Shown piece by piece: positions 8,766-17,260 of a DNA stretch of 64,000 nucleotides. Made by a program: the position numbers and the translations under genes. The notes below the pieces were generated by a model. The model did not search any database. It worked only from the letters and a program-made list of their open reading frames with translations, and was not told the origin of the DNA. Position 1 is the stretch's first letter. Every line of letters starts with the position of its first letter. The DNA comes from Streptomyces sp. col6 (GTDB lineage Bacteria > Actinomycetota > Actinomycetes > Streptomycetales > Streptomycetaceae): NCBI RefSeq assembly GCF_008042035.1, contig NZ_RDBL01000021.1, positions 78,214 through 142,213 on the forward strand, read 5' to 3'.

Positions 8766-10259
8766 TCAGGAGGCGTCGAGGGACACCCCGTCGACGGTCC
8801 AGAACCAGTTGTTGCCGCCCGTGTAGCGGAACCGGATGCGGGCGCTGTGTACACCGGCCGGGACCTGGAGGGTGATGGCCTCGCCGCGCGAGGAGGCATC
8901 GGCGGAGTAGGTCTTCACGGTGACGGGGGTTCCTCCGTCCCAGGACACCGATACCTCGCCCTTCTGCGGCGATTCCTGGCGGTAGAGGGTGGTGTAGCGC
9001 AGGACGGCGGTGGATCCGCCGGTGACCGCCCAGGCCGGGCTGACGAGGGTGGAGTCGAACGTGCCGGTGAAGGACTTGTCGGCCCACTCGTCGCCGTCGG
9101 CCACGGCGAAGACGTTGCGGGCGCGGATGTTCGACTCCCGCTGCTGGCCCCGCTCGGCGGCGGTCCAGAACTCGTCGGTGGTGAAGGACCAGCCGCGCCA
9201 CTCCGTCACACCGCCGGTGCCCATGGCGGCGTTCTCGACGGACCAGCCGGCGGGCGGAGTGTGGGTGAAGCCGGTGACGCCCGCAGCGATGCCCGTCTCG
9301 TCGACGCGCGTGGCCAACTGCGGGCGCAGAGTGTCGAATGCGTCGGGCACGGGCGTCTGGAGCGGGCGGCCGTCCAAGCCCCAGGCGGCGTCGATCGTGA
9401 CGCCGAGGTGGGCGAGGGCGGAGGCGGCGACATCCGGCATCTTGATGTCGTACCGGGTGGTGCCGGCCGTGATGGTGCCGCCCTTGGCGATGAGGAAGGT
9501 CTGCCGTTCGGGATCGGTGTTCCCGCCGTGGCCGCCCGCGTCCGTGTGGCCGTGATCCGCGGTCACCATGATCAGCCAGTCCTCGGAGGCGTACGTGGAC
9601 CTGCCCGTGACGGCGGCCATGATCTGGCCGACCTGCGCGTCGGCCGTCTGGATCGCCGTCAGGTACTGGCTGCTCGCCGCACCGTAGCTGTGGCCCGCGT
9701 GGTCGATGTTGTCGAGGTGGACGAAGACCGCGTCCCGGTCGCCGCCTCCGAGCTCGGCCACGGCGCGGCTGGTCGTGCCGGTGTCGTACTCGGCGGAGGG
9801 CGTGGAGACCCGGGTGTCGACGGCGGAGGAGAAGACCGTGTCGGTGATCGGGGCCCAGGAGGAGACCGCGTACGTCGAGAGGGCGGGCTTCGCCGTCTCG
9901 ACGCGGGTGAGGAAGTCCGGGTACCTGGCGAAGGCGTGGCCGGTGAACGCGTTGTCCTTGACCAGGTGCTTGTCGGGCCAGACGCCGGTGAGGATCGTCG
10001 ACCAGCCGGGGCCGGACAGGGTGGGGGCCAGCGGATCCGCGTAGATGCGGCTGGCGGCGGTGACGCCGCCCGCCATCAGGGCGTCGAGGTGGGGCGTCGA
10101 GGCGTCCTTGATGCGGCCGAGGAGCGCTCCGTCGAGACCGATGACCAGCACCTTCGGGGTGCGGGCCGCCGCATGAGCGGTGACGGCGGCGAGGGGCGTC
10201 GCGACAGCGGCGAAGGCCGCGGAGAGAAGCACTGTGCGGCGGGACGGTCCAGCGGACAT
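8766..10259 (-). CDS. Tat-exported alkaline-phosphatase-superfamily phosphodiesterase
   Basis: This 497-residue protein begins with a twin-arginine signal (SRRTVLLSAAFAAVATPLAAVTAHA). The catalytic domain is of type I phosphodiesterase/nucleotide-pyrophosphatase fold: metal Asp in VLVIGLDGALLG, the nucleophile region APTLSGPGWSTILTGVWPDKH, VHLDNIDHAGHSYG, and TADHGHTDAGGHGG with Asp/His metal ligands. About 190 C-terminal residues form a beta-sandwich-like addition. It is last in the phosphonate locus, and the same superfamily contains phosphonoacetate hydrolase (PhnA). It may therefore release phosphate or phosphonate from esters outside the cell before uptake; a general phosphodiesterase role is equally possible. 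It has its own upstream gap with the shared locus motif. Confidence 0.85.
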   Translation of the reverse strand: MSAGPSRRTVLLSAAFAAVATPLAAVTAHAAARTPKVLVIGLDGALLGRIKDASTPHLDALMAGGVTAASRIYADPLAPTLSGPGWSTILTGVWPDKHLVKDNAFTGHAFARYPDFLTRVETAKPALSTYAVSSWAPITDTVFSSAVDTRVSTPSAEYDTGTTSRAVAELGGGDRDAVFVHLDNIDHAGHSYGAASSQYLTAIQTADAQVGQIMAAVTGRSTYASEDWLIMVTADHGHTDAGGHGGNTDPERQTFLIAKGGTITAGTTRYDIKMPDVAASALAHLGVTIDAAWGLDGRPLQTPVPDAFDTLRPQLATRVDETGIAAGVTGFTHTPPAGWSVENAAMGTGGVTEWRGWSFTTDEFWTAAERGQQRESNIRARNVFAVADGDEWADKSFTGTFDSTLVSPAWAVTGGSTAVLRYTTLYRQESPQKGEVSVSWDGGTPVTVKTYSADASSRGEAITLQVPAGVHSARIRFRYTGGNNWFWTVDGVSLDAS

Positions 10260-10322
10260 GGAAGAGCCTCCGTGATCGTGTGGGGGTGCCGGGCCCGCGC
10301 CGATGACAGAGCACCGTACGCG

Positions 10323-10338
10323 GGTCCAGACCCGTTAT
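10323..10338 (-). promoter_or_regulatory. Phosphonate-locus operator copy 1
   Basis: The minus strand reads ATAACGGGTCTGGACC, 63 bp upstream of the phosphodiesterase start codon. Fourteen of 16 bases match the motif 77 bp upstream of the FAD oxidoreductase, in the same orientation. The GGTCTxGxCC half resembles the TGGTCTAGACCA-type sites bound by HutC-subfamily GntR regulators, so the locus GntR protein is the likely binder. Confidence 0.55.
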
Positions 10339-10395
10339 CATTCCGCGACAACTCGTCGTGGGTCCATACCTCTGCGGTGGAACAACGGGCGACGC

Positions 10396-11451
10396 TCAGC
10401 TGCCGGTTGCCGACTTCCAGGCGTCCACGTAGGAGTCCAGACCGGCGGCGATGGCCGGCCAGTCGGGTTCGAAGACGTCGACGTCCTTCATCAGCTCGGC
10501 GAGTGCCTCGGCGTCGGCGTCGGTGGCCTCGATGTCCGTACGGGGCGAGAAGCCGCCGCCGATGGCGCTGACGTTCTTCTGCGCAGCCTCGGAGAGCATG
10601 AAGTCGAGCAGCTTCTTGCCGTTCTCCGTGTGCGGTGCCTTGTCGACGAGACCGGCTGCGTAGGGGAGGGCGAAGGTGGTTGCCCTGCCGTCGCCCTTCG
10701 CCGGGAACCAGATGCCGAGGTTCGGCATGTCCTTGGACTGGGCGTAGTTCATCTGCACATCGCCGTTGGCCGCGAGCAGTTCGCCCTTGTCCACCTTGGG
10801 GGCGAGTTTGCCGGTGGAGGCCGAGGGACCGACGTTGTTGGACTGGAGCTTCTTCAGATACGCCATCGCCGGCTCCTGGCCGCCGAAGTCGTGCATCGCC
10901 TTGATGAGCACGGCCGTACCGTCGCCGGCCACACCCGGCGTCGAGTACTGGACCTTCTCCTTGTAGGAGGCATCCAGCAGGTCTTCCCACGACTTCGGTG
11001 CCTCCTTCAGCTCCTTCTTGTTGTAGATGAAGCCGAAGTAGTTGTTGACGACCGAGGTCCAGGTGCCGGTGTGTGCCTTGTCGGCGCCGTCCACCCGGTC
11101 GGAGCCGGCGGGTGCGTACTTCGCCAGCAGCCCCTTGCTGTCGGCCTGCTGGATGAAGGGCGGCAGGGTGACCAGGACATCGGCCTGGGTGTTGGTCCTC
11201 TCGCGCTGGACGCGCTGGACCATCTCGCCCGAACCGCCCTCGACATACTCGACCTTGATGCCGGTCTTCTTCTCGAAGTCGGCGAAGACCTTGTCGTACC
11301 ACCCGTCGTTCTTCTCGCCCTTCAGGCCGTCGGCACTGTAGACGGTCACGACCTTCCGGTCCGAGGCGGAGGAGGAACCACAGGCGGAGAGCGAGGCAGC
11401 GAGGGCCAGGCAGCCGGTGACGGCGGCGAGCGACGTGAAATGGTTGCGCAT
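10396..11451 (-). CDS. ABC transporter substrate-binding lipoprotein, 2-aminoethylphosphonate type
   Basis: This 351-residue lipoprotein has a signal peptide ending in the lipobox LSAC followed by GSSSAS. The mature part is a two-lobed iron/thiamine/spermidine-class binding protein (VVTVYSADGLKGEK, YDKVFADFEKKTGIKVEYVEGGSGEMVQRVQRER, DVLVTLPPFIQQADSKGLL). Its order behind two permeases, an ATPase, a phosphonatase-like HAD and an FAD oxidoreductase matches the PhnS role of 2-aminoethylphosphonate importers. It would capture aminophosphonates at the outer face of the membrane. The preceding permease gene ends 73 bp upstream; the GTTCACC-like string in that gap may be a separate promoter element but is unproven. 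Confidence 0.85.
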   Translation of the reverse strand: MRNHFTSLAAVTGCLALAASLSACGSSSASDRKVVTVYSADGLKGEKNDGWYDKVFADFEKKTGIKVEYVEGGSGEMVQRVQRERTNTQADVLVTLPPFIQQADSKGLLAKYAPAGSDRVDGADKAHTGTWTSVVNNYFGFIYNKKELKEAPKSWEDLLDASYKEKVQYSTPGVAGDGTAVLIKAMHDFGGQEPAMAYLKKLQSNNVGPSASTGKLAPKVDKGELLAANGDVQMNYAQSKDMPNLGIWFPAKGDGRATTFALPYAAGLVDKAPHTENGKKLLDFMLSEAAQKNVSAIGGGFSPRTDIEATDADAEALAELMKDVDVFEPDWPAIAAGLDSYVDAWKSATGS

Positions 11452-11524
11452 GGGTGTGTGACTCCTGATACGTGAGAAAGAGTGTGGGTGCGAGAGGCGT
11501 TCACCGGTGGGCCCGGCCCGTCGG

Positions 11525-12322
11525 TCAGCGATAGGAGGCTCTGGTACGGATACGGGAGACGGCGAGCAGTACGAGCAGCGTCGCGGCCATCAGAACCGTG
11601 GCGACGGCGGCGCCGGTGAAGAGCGAGCCGCGGTCGGTCGCGGCGAAGATCTGTACGGGCAGCGGTGTCCAGTCCGGCGGGTAGAGCATCATCGTGGCGC
11701 TCAACTCCCCCATGGAGAGGGCGAAGCAGAGCCCCGCAGCGGCGGTGAGCGAGGGCAGCAGGAGCGGCAGCTTGATCCGCCACAGGGTGTACGCCGGGCC
11801 GGCGCCGAGACTGGCCGCCGCTTGTACGTACACCGGGTCGAGCCGCACGAGGGCCGCCGACACCGACTGGTAGGCGAACGCGGTGACGAGAACGGTGTGC
11901 GCCAGGATGACGATCCAGGGCGTCCCGTTCAGCAGCAGGGGCGGCCGGCTGAAGGCGACGAGGACCGACAGACCCACGACCACGGACGGCACGGCGACCG
12001 GCAGAACGAAGAGCGCGTCCATGAACCGCTTGCCGCGCCTGCCGAGACATGCTCCGGCGATGGCCGCCCAGCTGCCGGCGAGCAGGGCCAGTAGCCCGGC
12101 GGCGAGGGCGGTGAGGAGACTGGTGGTCAGCGCCCGCAGCGCGTCCCCGCTGGTGGCGGCGGCGTAGTGCTCGGCGGTGGGGCCGGAGGGGAACGCGCCG
12201 GACCAGTTGGTGGCGAGTGACGCGGCCAGGATGACCAGCAGCGGCACCGCGAACAGCGGCAGGAAGAGAAGGAAGAAGACGAGGCGGATCGCCCACCGGG
12301 CGGCCCTGCTATGCACCAACAC
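11525..12322 (-). CDS. ABC transporter permease (PhnV-like)
   Basis: This 265-residue inner-membrane permease has about six hydrophobic helices and the EAA-type loop ASLGAGPAYTLWRIKLPLLLPSL near residue 180. A GTG at 12322 starts it inside the last codons of the upstream permease gene (14-bp overlap), indicating translational coupling. Together with the neighbouring permease it forms the membrane channel of the aminophosphonate importer. Confidence 0.87.
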   Translation of the reverse strand: MLVHSRAARWAIRLVFFLLFLPLFAVPLLVILAASLATNWSGAFPSGPTAEHYAAATSGDALRALTTSLLTALAAGLLALLAGSWAAIAGACLGRRGKRFMDALFVLPVAVPSVVVGLSVLVAFSRPPLLLNGTPWIVILAHTVLVTAFAYQSVSAALVRLDPVYVQAAASLGAGPAYTLWRIKLPLLLPSLTAAAGLCFALSMGELSATMMLYPPDWTPLPVQIFAATDRGSLFTGAAVATVLMAATLLVLLAVSRIRTRASYR

Positions 12323-13235
12323 GTCGGCTCACCACCCGGTACAGGCCGTACAGACCCACGGAGATCGCGATGTTGACGACGGCGACCACACAGGCTGTCG
12401 GGTAGTCGGATTCCAGAATCGCCTCGCTGTAGACCAGCATCGGGAGGGTGGTGACGCCCTTGGCCCCGGTGAAGAGGACGATGCCGAACTCGTTGAGGCA
12501 CATCACCAGGACGAGGCTGCCGCCCGCCGCGAGCGCCGGCAGCGCCTCGGGGAGGATCACCCGGCGCACGATCCGGACCGGCCCGGCACCGAGCGAGGAG
12601 GCGACCTCGATCTGCGCGGTGTCCAGCTGCGAGAACGCGGCCAGCAGCGGGCGCATCACGAACGGAGTGAAGTAGGTGATCTCCGCGAGCAGTACTCCCC
12701 AGGGTGTGCCCAGGAAGTGGAAGGGGCCCTCGGCCGCTCCCGTCACGTCGGTCCAGACGCCGTTCGCCATGCCGGCGTTCCCGTAGACGAAGAGCAGAGC
12801 CAGGGTGATGAGGAAGGACGGGAAGGAGAGGAAGACGTCGATGAACCTGGCGACGAAACCCCCACCGGGGAACGGGACGAACGCGATGACCAGGGCCAGG
12901 ACGAGGCCGAGGACGAGACAGCCGGCCGCGGAGCCCGCCGAGAGCCAGACCGTGGTGAGGAGCGCGGAGCGGAAGGACTCGGAGCCGAAGACGTCGGCGT
13001 ACGGCGCGAGCGAGAAGCCGCCCCCGTCCGGGCTGACGGACTGCCGGACGACGAGGAACAGCGGATGGAGGAAGACCAGCGCGAGCGCGACGACCGGTGG
13101 CAACGCCCAGAGGAAAGCCGGCGCGCGACGCGGCTCACGAGAGGCCGACGGCGCCTGCGGCCCGGGTCCCGTGCTGGGCGGCGAGACCCGGGGACCGACT
13201 GGCTTCAGTACGGGGACGGGGGAGGCGTCAGCCAT
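12309..13235 (-). CDS. ABC transporter permease (PhnU-like)
   Basis: This 308-residue permease has a roughly 50-residue proline-rich cytoplasmic N-terminus, then six hydrophobic helices (first: LWALPPVVALALVFLHPLFLVV) and the EAA loop SSLGAGPVRIVRRVILPEALPAL. It is the longer of the two permeases, as expected for the first subunit of such importers. The ATG at 13235 overlaps the end of the ATPase gene by 8 bp. Confidence 0.87.
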   Translation of the reverse strand: MADASPVPVLKPVGPRVSPPSTGPGPQAPSASREPRRAPAFLWALPPVVALALVFLHPLFLVVRQSVSPDGGGFSLAPYADVFGSESFRSALLTTVWLSAGSAAGCLVLGLVLALVIAFVPFPGGGFVARFIDVFLSFPSFLITLALLFVYGNAGMANGVWTDVTGAAEGPFHFLGTPWGVLLAEITYFTPFVMRPLLAAFSQLDTAQIEVASSLGAGPVRIVRRVILPEALPALAAGGSLVLVMCLNEFGIVLFTGAKGVTTLPMLVYSEAILESDYPTACVVAVVNIAISVGLYGLYRVVSRRVGA

Positions 13236-14367
13236 GGAGCCCTCCGGACGGCCCGGCCGCCGAACTTGCGGGCTCCTTGACCGGGGCGTCGGCTACGGCG
13301 GCCGCCGCGCCCGGGAGCAGGACGGCGTCCTCGGCGGCGAAGTGGACGGTGATCCGGTCACCGGGGCCCGGTGTCTCGCGCAGCTCGCGCACGTCGGCCG
13401 TGAGGCGGTGCCCCGAGACGTCGATGCAGAGGCGGTGTGTGTCCCCGCGCCACTGGACGTCGGCGACGGTGCCGGTCAGTGCGTTGGGGCCGTCCCCGAT
13501 CCCGACCCGGTGAGGCCGTACACAGAGTGTGGCGCTCGCCCCGGAGGCGTGGCAGGCGCCGCCGGTGGTGGCGAGGGTGTGCCCGGCGAAGTCGACGGTG
13601 TCCCCACCAGGGCCGACGCGGACCGGCAGGAGGCTGGCGTTGCCGATGAACGAGGCGATGAACTCGGTGCGCGGGCGCCGGTACAGCTCCTGCGGCGTAC
13701 CGCAGTCCTGGAGCCTGGCCCGGTCCATGACCGCGATCCGGTCCGCCAGCGTCAGCGCCTCGATCTGGTCGTGGGTGACGTAGAGGATCGAGACCTCCGG
13801 CAATTCCCGGTGCAGACGGGCGAGTTCGGCCAGCATGCCGGACCGGAGCTGCGCGTCCAGGGCGGACAGCGGTTCGTCCAGGAGCAGTACCGACGGCCGG
13901 ATCGCGAGGGCGCGGGCGATGGCGACACGCTGCTGCTGGCCACCGGAGAGCTCCCGGGGGTAGCGCCTGGCATAGGCGCTCATGCCGGTCATCTCCAGTG
14001 CCTCACCGACCCGCGCCGGTATGCCGGCCCTGGGGACCTTGCGGGTCCTGAGGCCGAAGGCGACGTTGTCCTCGACCCGCATGTGCGGGAAGAGGGCGTA
14101 CTGCTGGACCACCATGCCGATGCCCCGTTTGTGCGGGGGCAGGGCGGTGACATCGCGGTCACCGAGGTGGACCCGCCCCGACACGGGGCGCACGAATCCG
14201 GCGACGGCGCGCAGCGCGGTGGTCTTGCCCGATCCGGACGGCCCGAGGAGGGCCACGACCTCGCCGCGCTCGACGGTGAGTTCGAGCCGGTCGAGGACCA
14301 CGGTGCCGTCGTAGGCGACGGTGACCTGGTCGAACCGGATGCCCGGTCCGACCGACCCGGCCGTCAT
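13228..14367 (-). CDS. ABC transporter ATPase (PhnT-like)
   Basis: This 379-residue nucleotide-binding subunit carries Walker A GPSGSGKTT, a Q-loop (VVQQYALFPHM), the signature LSGGQQQRVAIARALA, Walker B VLLLDEPLSALD and the H-loop VTHDQ. The last about 130 residues are a TOBE domain (FIGNASLLPVRV and later strands) typical of spermidine/iron/phosphonate-class importers. It starts at an ATG that overlaps the HAD stop codon as ATGA, so the two are coupled. It powers aminophosphonate import. Confidence 0.92.
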   Translation of the reverse strand: MTAGSVGPGIRFDQVTVAYDGTVVLDRLELTVERGEVVALLGPSGSGKTTALRAVAGFVRPVSGRVHLGDRDVTALPPHKRGIGMVVQQYALFPHMRVEDNVAFGLRTRKVPRAGIPARVGEALEMTGMSAYARRYPRELSGGQQQRVAIARALAIRPSVLLLDEPLSALDAQLRSGMLAELARLHRELPEVSILYVTHDQIEALTLADRIAVMDRARLQDCGTPQELYRRPRTEFIASFIGNASLLPVRVGPGGDTVDFAGHTLATTGGACHASGASATLCVRPHRVGIGDGPNALTGTVADVQWRGDTHRLCIDVSGHRLTADVRELRETPGPGDRITVHFAAEDAVLLPGAAAAVADAPVKEPASSAAGPSGGLHG

Positions 14368-15065
14368 GCCTCCGCCCTCGCGATCAGTCCGGGCAGCTCG
14401 GCGACGGACCCGAGGACATGGGTGGCGCCGTGCCGGAGCAGCTGTTCCTCGTCGTGGGCGCCGGTGAGGACACCCGCGACGATGCCGGCCCCGGCGCGTC
14501 CACCACTGAGCATGTCGTACGAGGTGTCCCCGGCGACCACGATCCGCCGTACGTCGTCCACGGAACCGGTACGCAGCAACGCGGCGAGCACCATGTCCGG
14601 GTAGGGCCGGCCCCGGCCGCCGGCGTCCGCCGGGCAGAGCGTCAGCGGGACCAGATCCTGCCAGCCGAGTGCGGCGAGGATGGCGTCCTGGGTGACGCGG
14701 GCGAAGCCGGTGGACAGGACGACGGTGCGACCGGCTGCGCGGAGTTCATCGATGGCCTCGCGGGCGCCGGGTATCGCCGAGATCGCCCCGCCGTCGACGA
14801 GTTCGCCGTACGCCACCTCGAAGACGAGGTTCGCGCGCTGCGCCTTCTCCTCGTCCCCGAAGAGGTGGCGGAAGACGGAGATCTTGGACTCGCCCATGGT
14901 GGCGCGGACGTAGTCGAGCTTCGCGGCATGGTCGGCGGAGCCGGCCTCGACGCCCAGGCGCCCGGCAGCGGCGGAGAACGCCCGCTCGACCAGGCCGCCG
15001 TCGGCGACCGTTGTGCCGGCCATGTCCAGGACGACGAGTCGGTAGGAGTGGTCATGCGTGGTCAT
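14364..15065 (-). CDS. Phosphonatase-like HAD hydrolase
   Basis: This 233-residue HAD enzyme has motif I VVLDMAGTTVADGG (nucleophile Asp; the DxAGT form is diagnostic of phosphonatase rather than ordinary DxDxT phosphatases). A cap contains TMGESKISVFRHLFG, whose Lys by eye lines up with the Schiff-base Lys of PhnX (MGxxKxxH). Motif II is LSTGFAR and motif IV VAGDTSYDMLSGGRAGA. It is the type named phosphonatase-like (TIGR03351), found beside the FAD oxidoreductase family TIGR03364. It should cleave the C-P bond of phosphonoacetaldehyde or a close analogue. A GTG at 15071 overlapping the upstream stop is an alternative start. Confidence 0.85.
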   Translation of the reverse strand: MTTHDHSYRLVVLDMAGTTVADGGLVERAFSAAAGRLGVEAGSADHAAKLDYVRATMGESKISVFRHLFGDEEKAQRANLVFEVAYGELVDGGAISAIPGAREAIDELRAAGRTVVLSTGFARVTQDAILAALGWQDLVPLTLCPADAGGRGRPYPDMVLAALLRTGSVDDVRRIVVAGDTSYDMLSGGRAGAGIVAGVLTGAHDEEQLLRHGATHVLGSVAELPGLIARAEA

Positions 15066-15067
15066 CT

Positions 15068-16192
15068 TCACCAGCCCAGTTCGTCGGCGGTCGTTTCGGC
15101 GATGGCGGGGGAGCAGGTCATGCCTCGCCCCCCGGGCCCGGTGACGAGCCAGACCCCGTCGCTCACCTGCTGACGGTGGACGACGCGGCTGGTGTCGGTG
15201 CACTGGGCGTACACCCCGGCCCAGCGGTGCCGGATACGCGGCAGCGGGCGGCCGAGGAAGGATTCGACGACGCCGGCGAGGTGTTCGTACGGCTCCTCGA
15301 CGGTGTCGAACGAGAAGGGGTGCTCGTACTCGTGGGTGTCCCCGATGGTCAGCCCGCCGTCGCGGCGCTGCACCATCAACAGCTGCATCCGGTGTGCGGA
15401 CGCGGTCGGTGCCTGCGCCTGCCCGTCGTTGAGCGCGTCGAGCGCAGGGCCGCCGTAGGCCGGGTAGTAACGGAAGCTGTCGGCGTCCGCGACCGAGGTG
15501 GTGAGTGTGTCGCCGAGTGGGTCGGTCTGCATCATCTGGAGGCGGACGCGTCGCACCGGCAGCCCGGGTCCGGCCAGTTCCCGCACGAGGCCGCCCAGCC
15601 AGGCACCGGTCGCCAGGACGACGGCGTCACCGGTGTGGACGTCACCGTGGTCGTCGCGCACCGAGGCGGTCCCGACCACCTCGCGGACCTCACGGCCACC
15701 GAGGAAGGTGTACCGGCCGGACGCCAGCAGCGCCCGCTTCAGCGCGAGTTGAGCGGTCCGGGGCTCAACGGCCGCGTCCCGCTCGCACCACAGGGCGGAG
15801 GCGAACGCGCCGCGCAGGGCGGGATTGATCGCGCGGGCCTCGTCGGCGGTGACCAGCTTGTAGCCGCGGGCAGCGGCGTCGTTCCGGGCGACGGCTGCCT
15901 CGGCGACGGCGACTTCCAGCTCGGTGCGCAGCAGGGTGAGCGAGCCGCAGGGGCGGAAGCCCAGGCCGGGCACCTCGGCGCCGATGCCCTCCCACAGCTC
16001 ACGCGCCCGCAGCGCGGTCTCCAGTTCCTCGCCACCGGCCCGGCCGCTGACCCATATCTGTCCGAAGTTGCGGAGCGATGCCCCGCGCGCCTCACTCTCG
16101 CGCTCGATCTGTACGACCTCGTGGCCGCGCTTGACTGCGTGCCAGGCGTGCATGGTTCCCACCACGCCGGCTCCTACGACGATGACCTTCAC
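15068..16192 (-). CDS. FAD-dependent oxidoreductase of aminophosphonate locus (TIGR03364-like)
   Basis: This 374-residue DAO-superfamily flavoprotein starts at the GTG at 16192, directly before the Rossmann motif VKVIVVGAGVVGTMHAWHAV. The FAD-contact string EVVQIERESEARGASLRNFGQIW, substrate-domain PCGSLTLLRTELE and the C-terminal VTGPGGRGMTCSPAIAE are typical. In the family description this enzyme sits next to a phosphonatase-like hydrolase and is proposed to deaminate an aminophosphonate oxidatively. Here it would supply the aldehyde that the downstream HAD cleaves, replacing the PLP transaminase PhnW, which is absent. It is first in the operon, with a 3-bp gap to the HAD gene. Confidence 0.87.
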   Translation of the reverse strand: MKVIVVGAGVVGTMHAWHAVKRGHEVVQIERESEARGASLRNFGQIWVSGRAGGEELETALRARELWEGIGAEVPGLGFRPCGSLTLLRTELEVAVAEAAVARNDAAARGYKLVTADEARAINPALRGAFASALWCERDAAVEPRTAQLALKRALLASGRYTFLGGREVREVVGTASVRDDHGDVHTGDAVVLATGAWLGGLVRELAGPGLPVRRVRLQMMQTDPLGDTLTTSVADADSFRYYPAYGGPALDALNDGQAQAPTASAHRMQLLMVQRRDGGLTIGDTHEYEHPFSFDTVEEPYEHLAGVVESFLGRPLPRIRHRWAGVYAQCTDTSRVVHRQQVSDGVWLVTGPGGRGMTCSPAIAETTADELGW

Positions 16193-16268
16193 GGCGGAAA
16201 CACTCTTCGGGGCCGGTAACCCTGGTCGGTCCGGGGAGCAACGGGACAGTGAACGGGCCTGCAAGTTT

Positions 16269-16294
16269 GGCCTAGACCCGTTATGTTCCCGTTA
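16269..16294 (-). promoter_or_regulatory. Phosphonate-locus operator copy 2 with direct repeat
   Basis: The minus strand reads ATAACGGGTCTAGGCC (16284-16269), 77 bp upstream of the FAD oxidoreductase. GGTCTAGGCC is a near-perfect CTAG-centred palindrome like HutC/PhnF-type GntR sites. A second TAACGGG lies exactly 11 nt further upstream (direct repeat, 16294-16288). It sits in the 158-bp gap after the GntR gene and is the probable operator/promoter of the catabolic operon. Confidence 0.6.
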
Positions 16295-16350
16295 CTTTAG
16301 GGAAGGTGAACGCCGCACCGGCTCCGACCGCCGGCGTGGTGTCCGCGCGG

Positions 16351-17121
16351 TCAGTGCGGTCGTTCGTGACCGAGGTGCGTACGGAAGGAGAACCGGTCAC
16401 CCCGGAAGAGGGTGCGTACGCGCTCCAGCGGACGGCCTCCGGCATCGCGCGACAGGCGGTGCAGCAGCAGCATCGGCAGCGCGGGCGGAGTGCCGATGAG
16501 CAGTGCCTCACGCGGCGTCGCCAGCACGGTCTCGATCCGCTCGTCGGCGTCACCGAAAGACAGGGAGAGCTTCTCGGTCAAGTAGGCGTAGAAGGAGGAA
16601 TCCGGATCGAACTCGGTGTCGAGGGCAGGCACCCGGGCGACCGTGACGTAGGTGCTCTCCAGCCCCACCCGCTCGTCGTCGGCGAGCAGCACCCGCTCCA
16701 TGTGCCAGACGGGTTCGCCGGGCTCCACCTCGATCTCGGCGGCCAGCGCCGTCGGGCAGGGGAAGCGCTCGAGACCGATGAGATGCCGCCCCGGCCGCCG
16801 GCCCTGCCGGCGCACGCCCTCGGTGTAACTGGCCAGCGACAGCGGCTGTTCCAGCTTGGGCCCTGCCACCACGGTCCCCCGCCCCTGACGGCGCAGCCGC
16901 CCTTCCAGAAGCAGTTCACGAAGCGCCTGCCGGACCGTCTCCCGTGAAACCTCGTGGCGCAGCGCCAGGTCGCGCTCGGTGGGGAGAGTGTCCCCCTCCC
17001 TCAAATCATCGATGAGAGACAGGAGTTGCGCTTTGACCGCGTAGTACTTCGGAATGCGTCCATGCTCCGGGATGCCGGAGCGCACGGGTGCGCCGGGTGC
17101 CTGATCGTTCGGGTAGTCCAC
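16351..17121 (-). CDS. GntR/HutC-family regulator with UTRA domain
   Basis: This 256-residue protein has an N-terminal winged HTH (YYAVKAQLLSLIDDLREGDTLPTERDLALRHEVSRETVRQALREL, with the W-loop GRLRRQGRGTVVA) and a C-terminal UTRA effector domain (PVWHMERVLLADDERVGLESTYV, ending PLERVRTLFRGDRFSFRTHL). The GTG at 17121 is used because the HTH follows about 30 residues later and longer frames add only low-complexity sequence. It lies just upstream of the phosphonate operon on the same strand, so it is the likely sensor, binding the two CTAG-type motifs and released by an aminophosphonate or its product. Confidence 0.9.
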   Translation of the reverse strand: MDYPNDQAPGAPVRSGIPEHGRIPKYYAVKAQLLSLIDDLREGDTLPTERDLALRHEVSRETVRQALRELLLEGRLRRQGRGTVVAGPKLEQPLSLASYTEGVRRQGRRPGRHLIGLERFPCPTALAAEIEVEPGEPVWHMERVLLADDERVGLESTYVTVARVPALDTEFDPDSSFYAYLTEKLSLSFGDADERIETVLATPREALLIGTPPALPMLLLHRLSRDAGGRPLERVRTLFRGDRFSFRTHLGHERPH

Positions 17122-17260
17122 CCGCCGATAGTGGCACGGGAACGGCTGGGCCTGCGGCTCTGCCACCGCTGACCGGCCATCCGGGCCGGCACTGTTCCAT
17201 GGCGACAAGGCAGGATCGGCTGTGTGATACGCCGTCCTCACGACGATGCCGGGCTCCGGC

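Noticed and set aside
7791..10571. 926-codon plus-strand open frame over the phosphodiesterase
   Set aside because: Antisense shadow caused by high GC; the minus strand encodes the Tat signal and all phosphodiesterase motifs.
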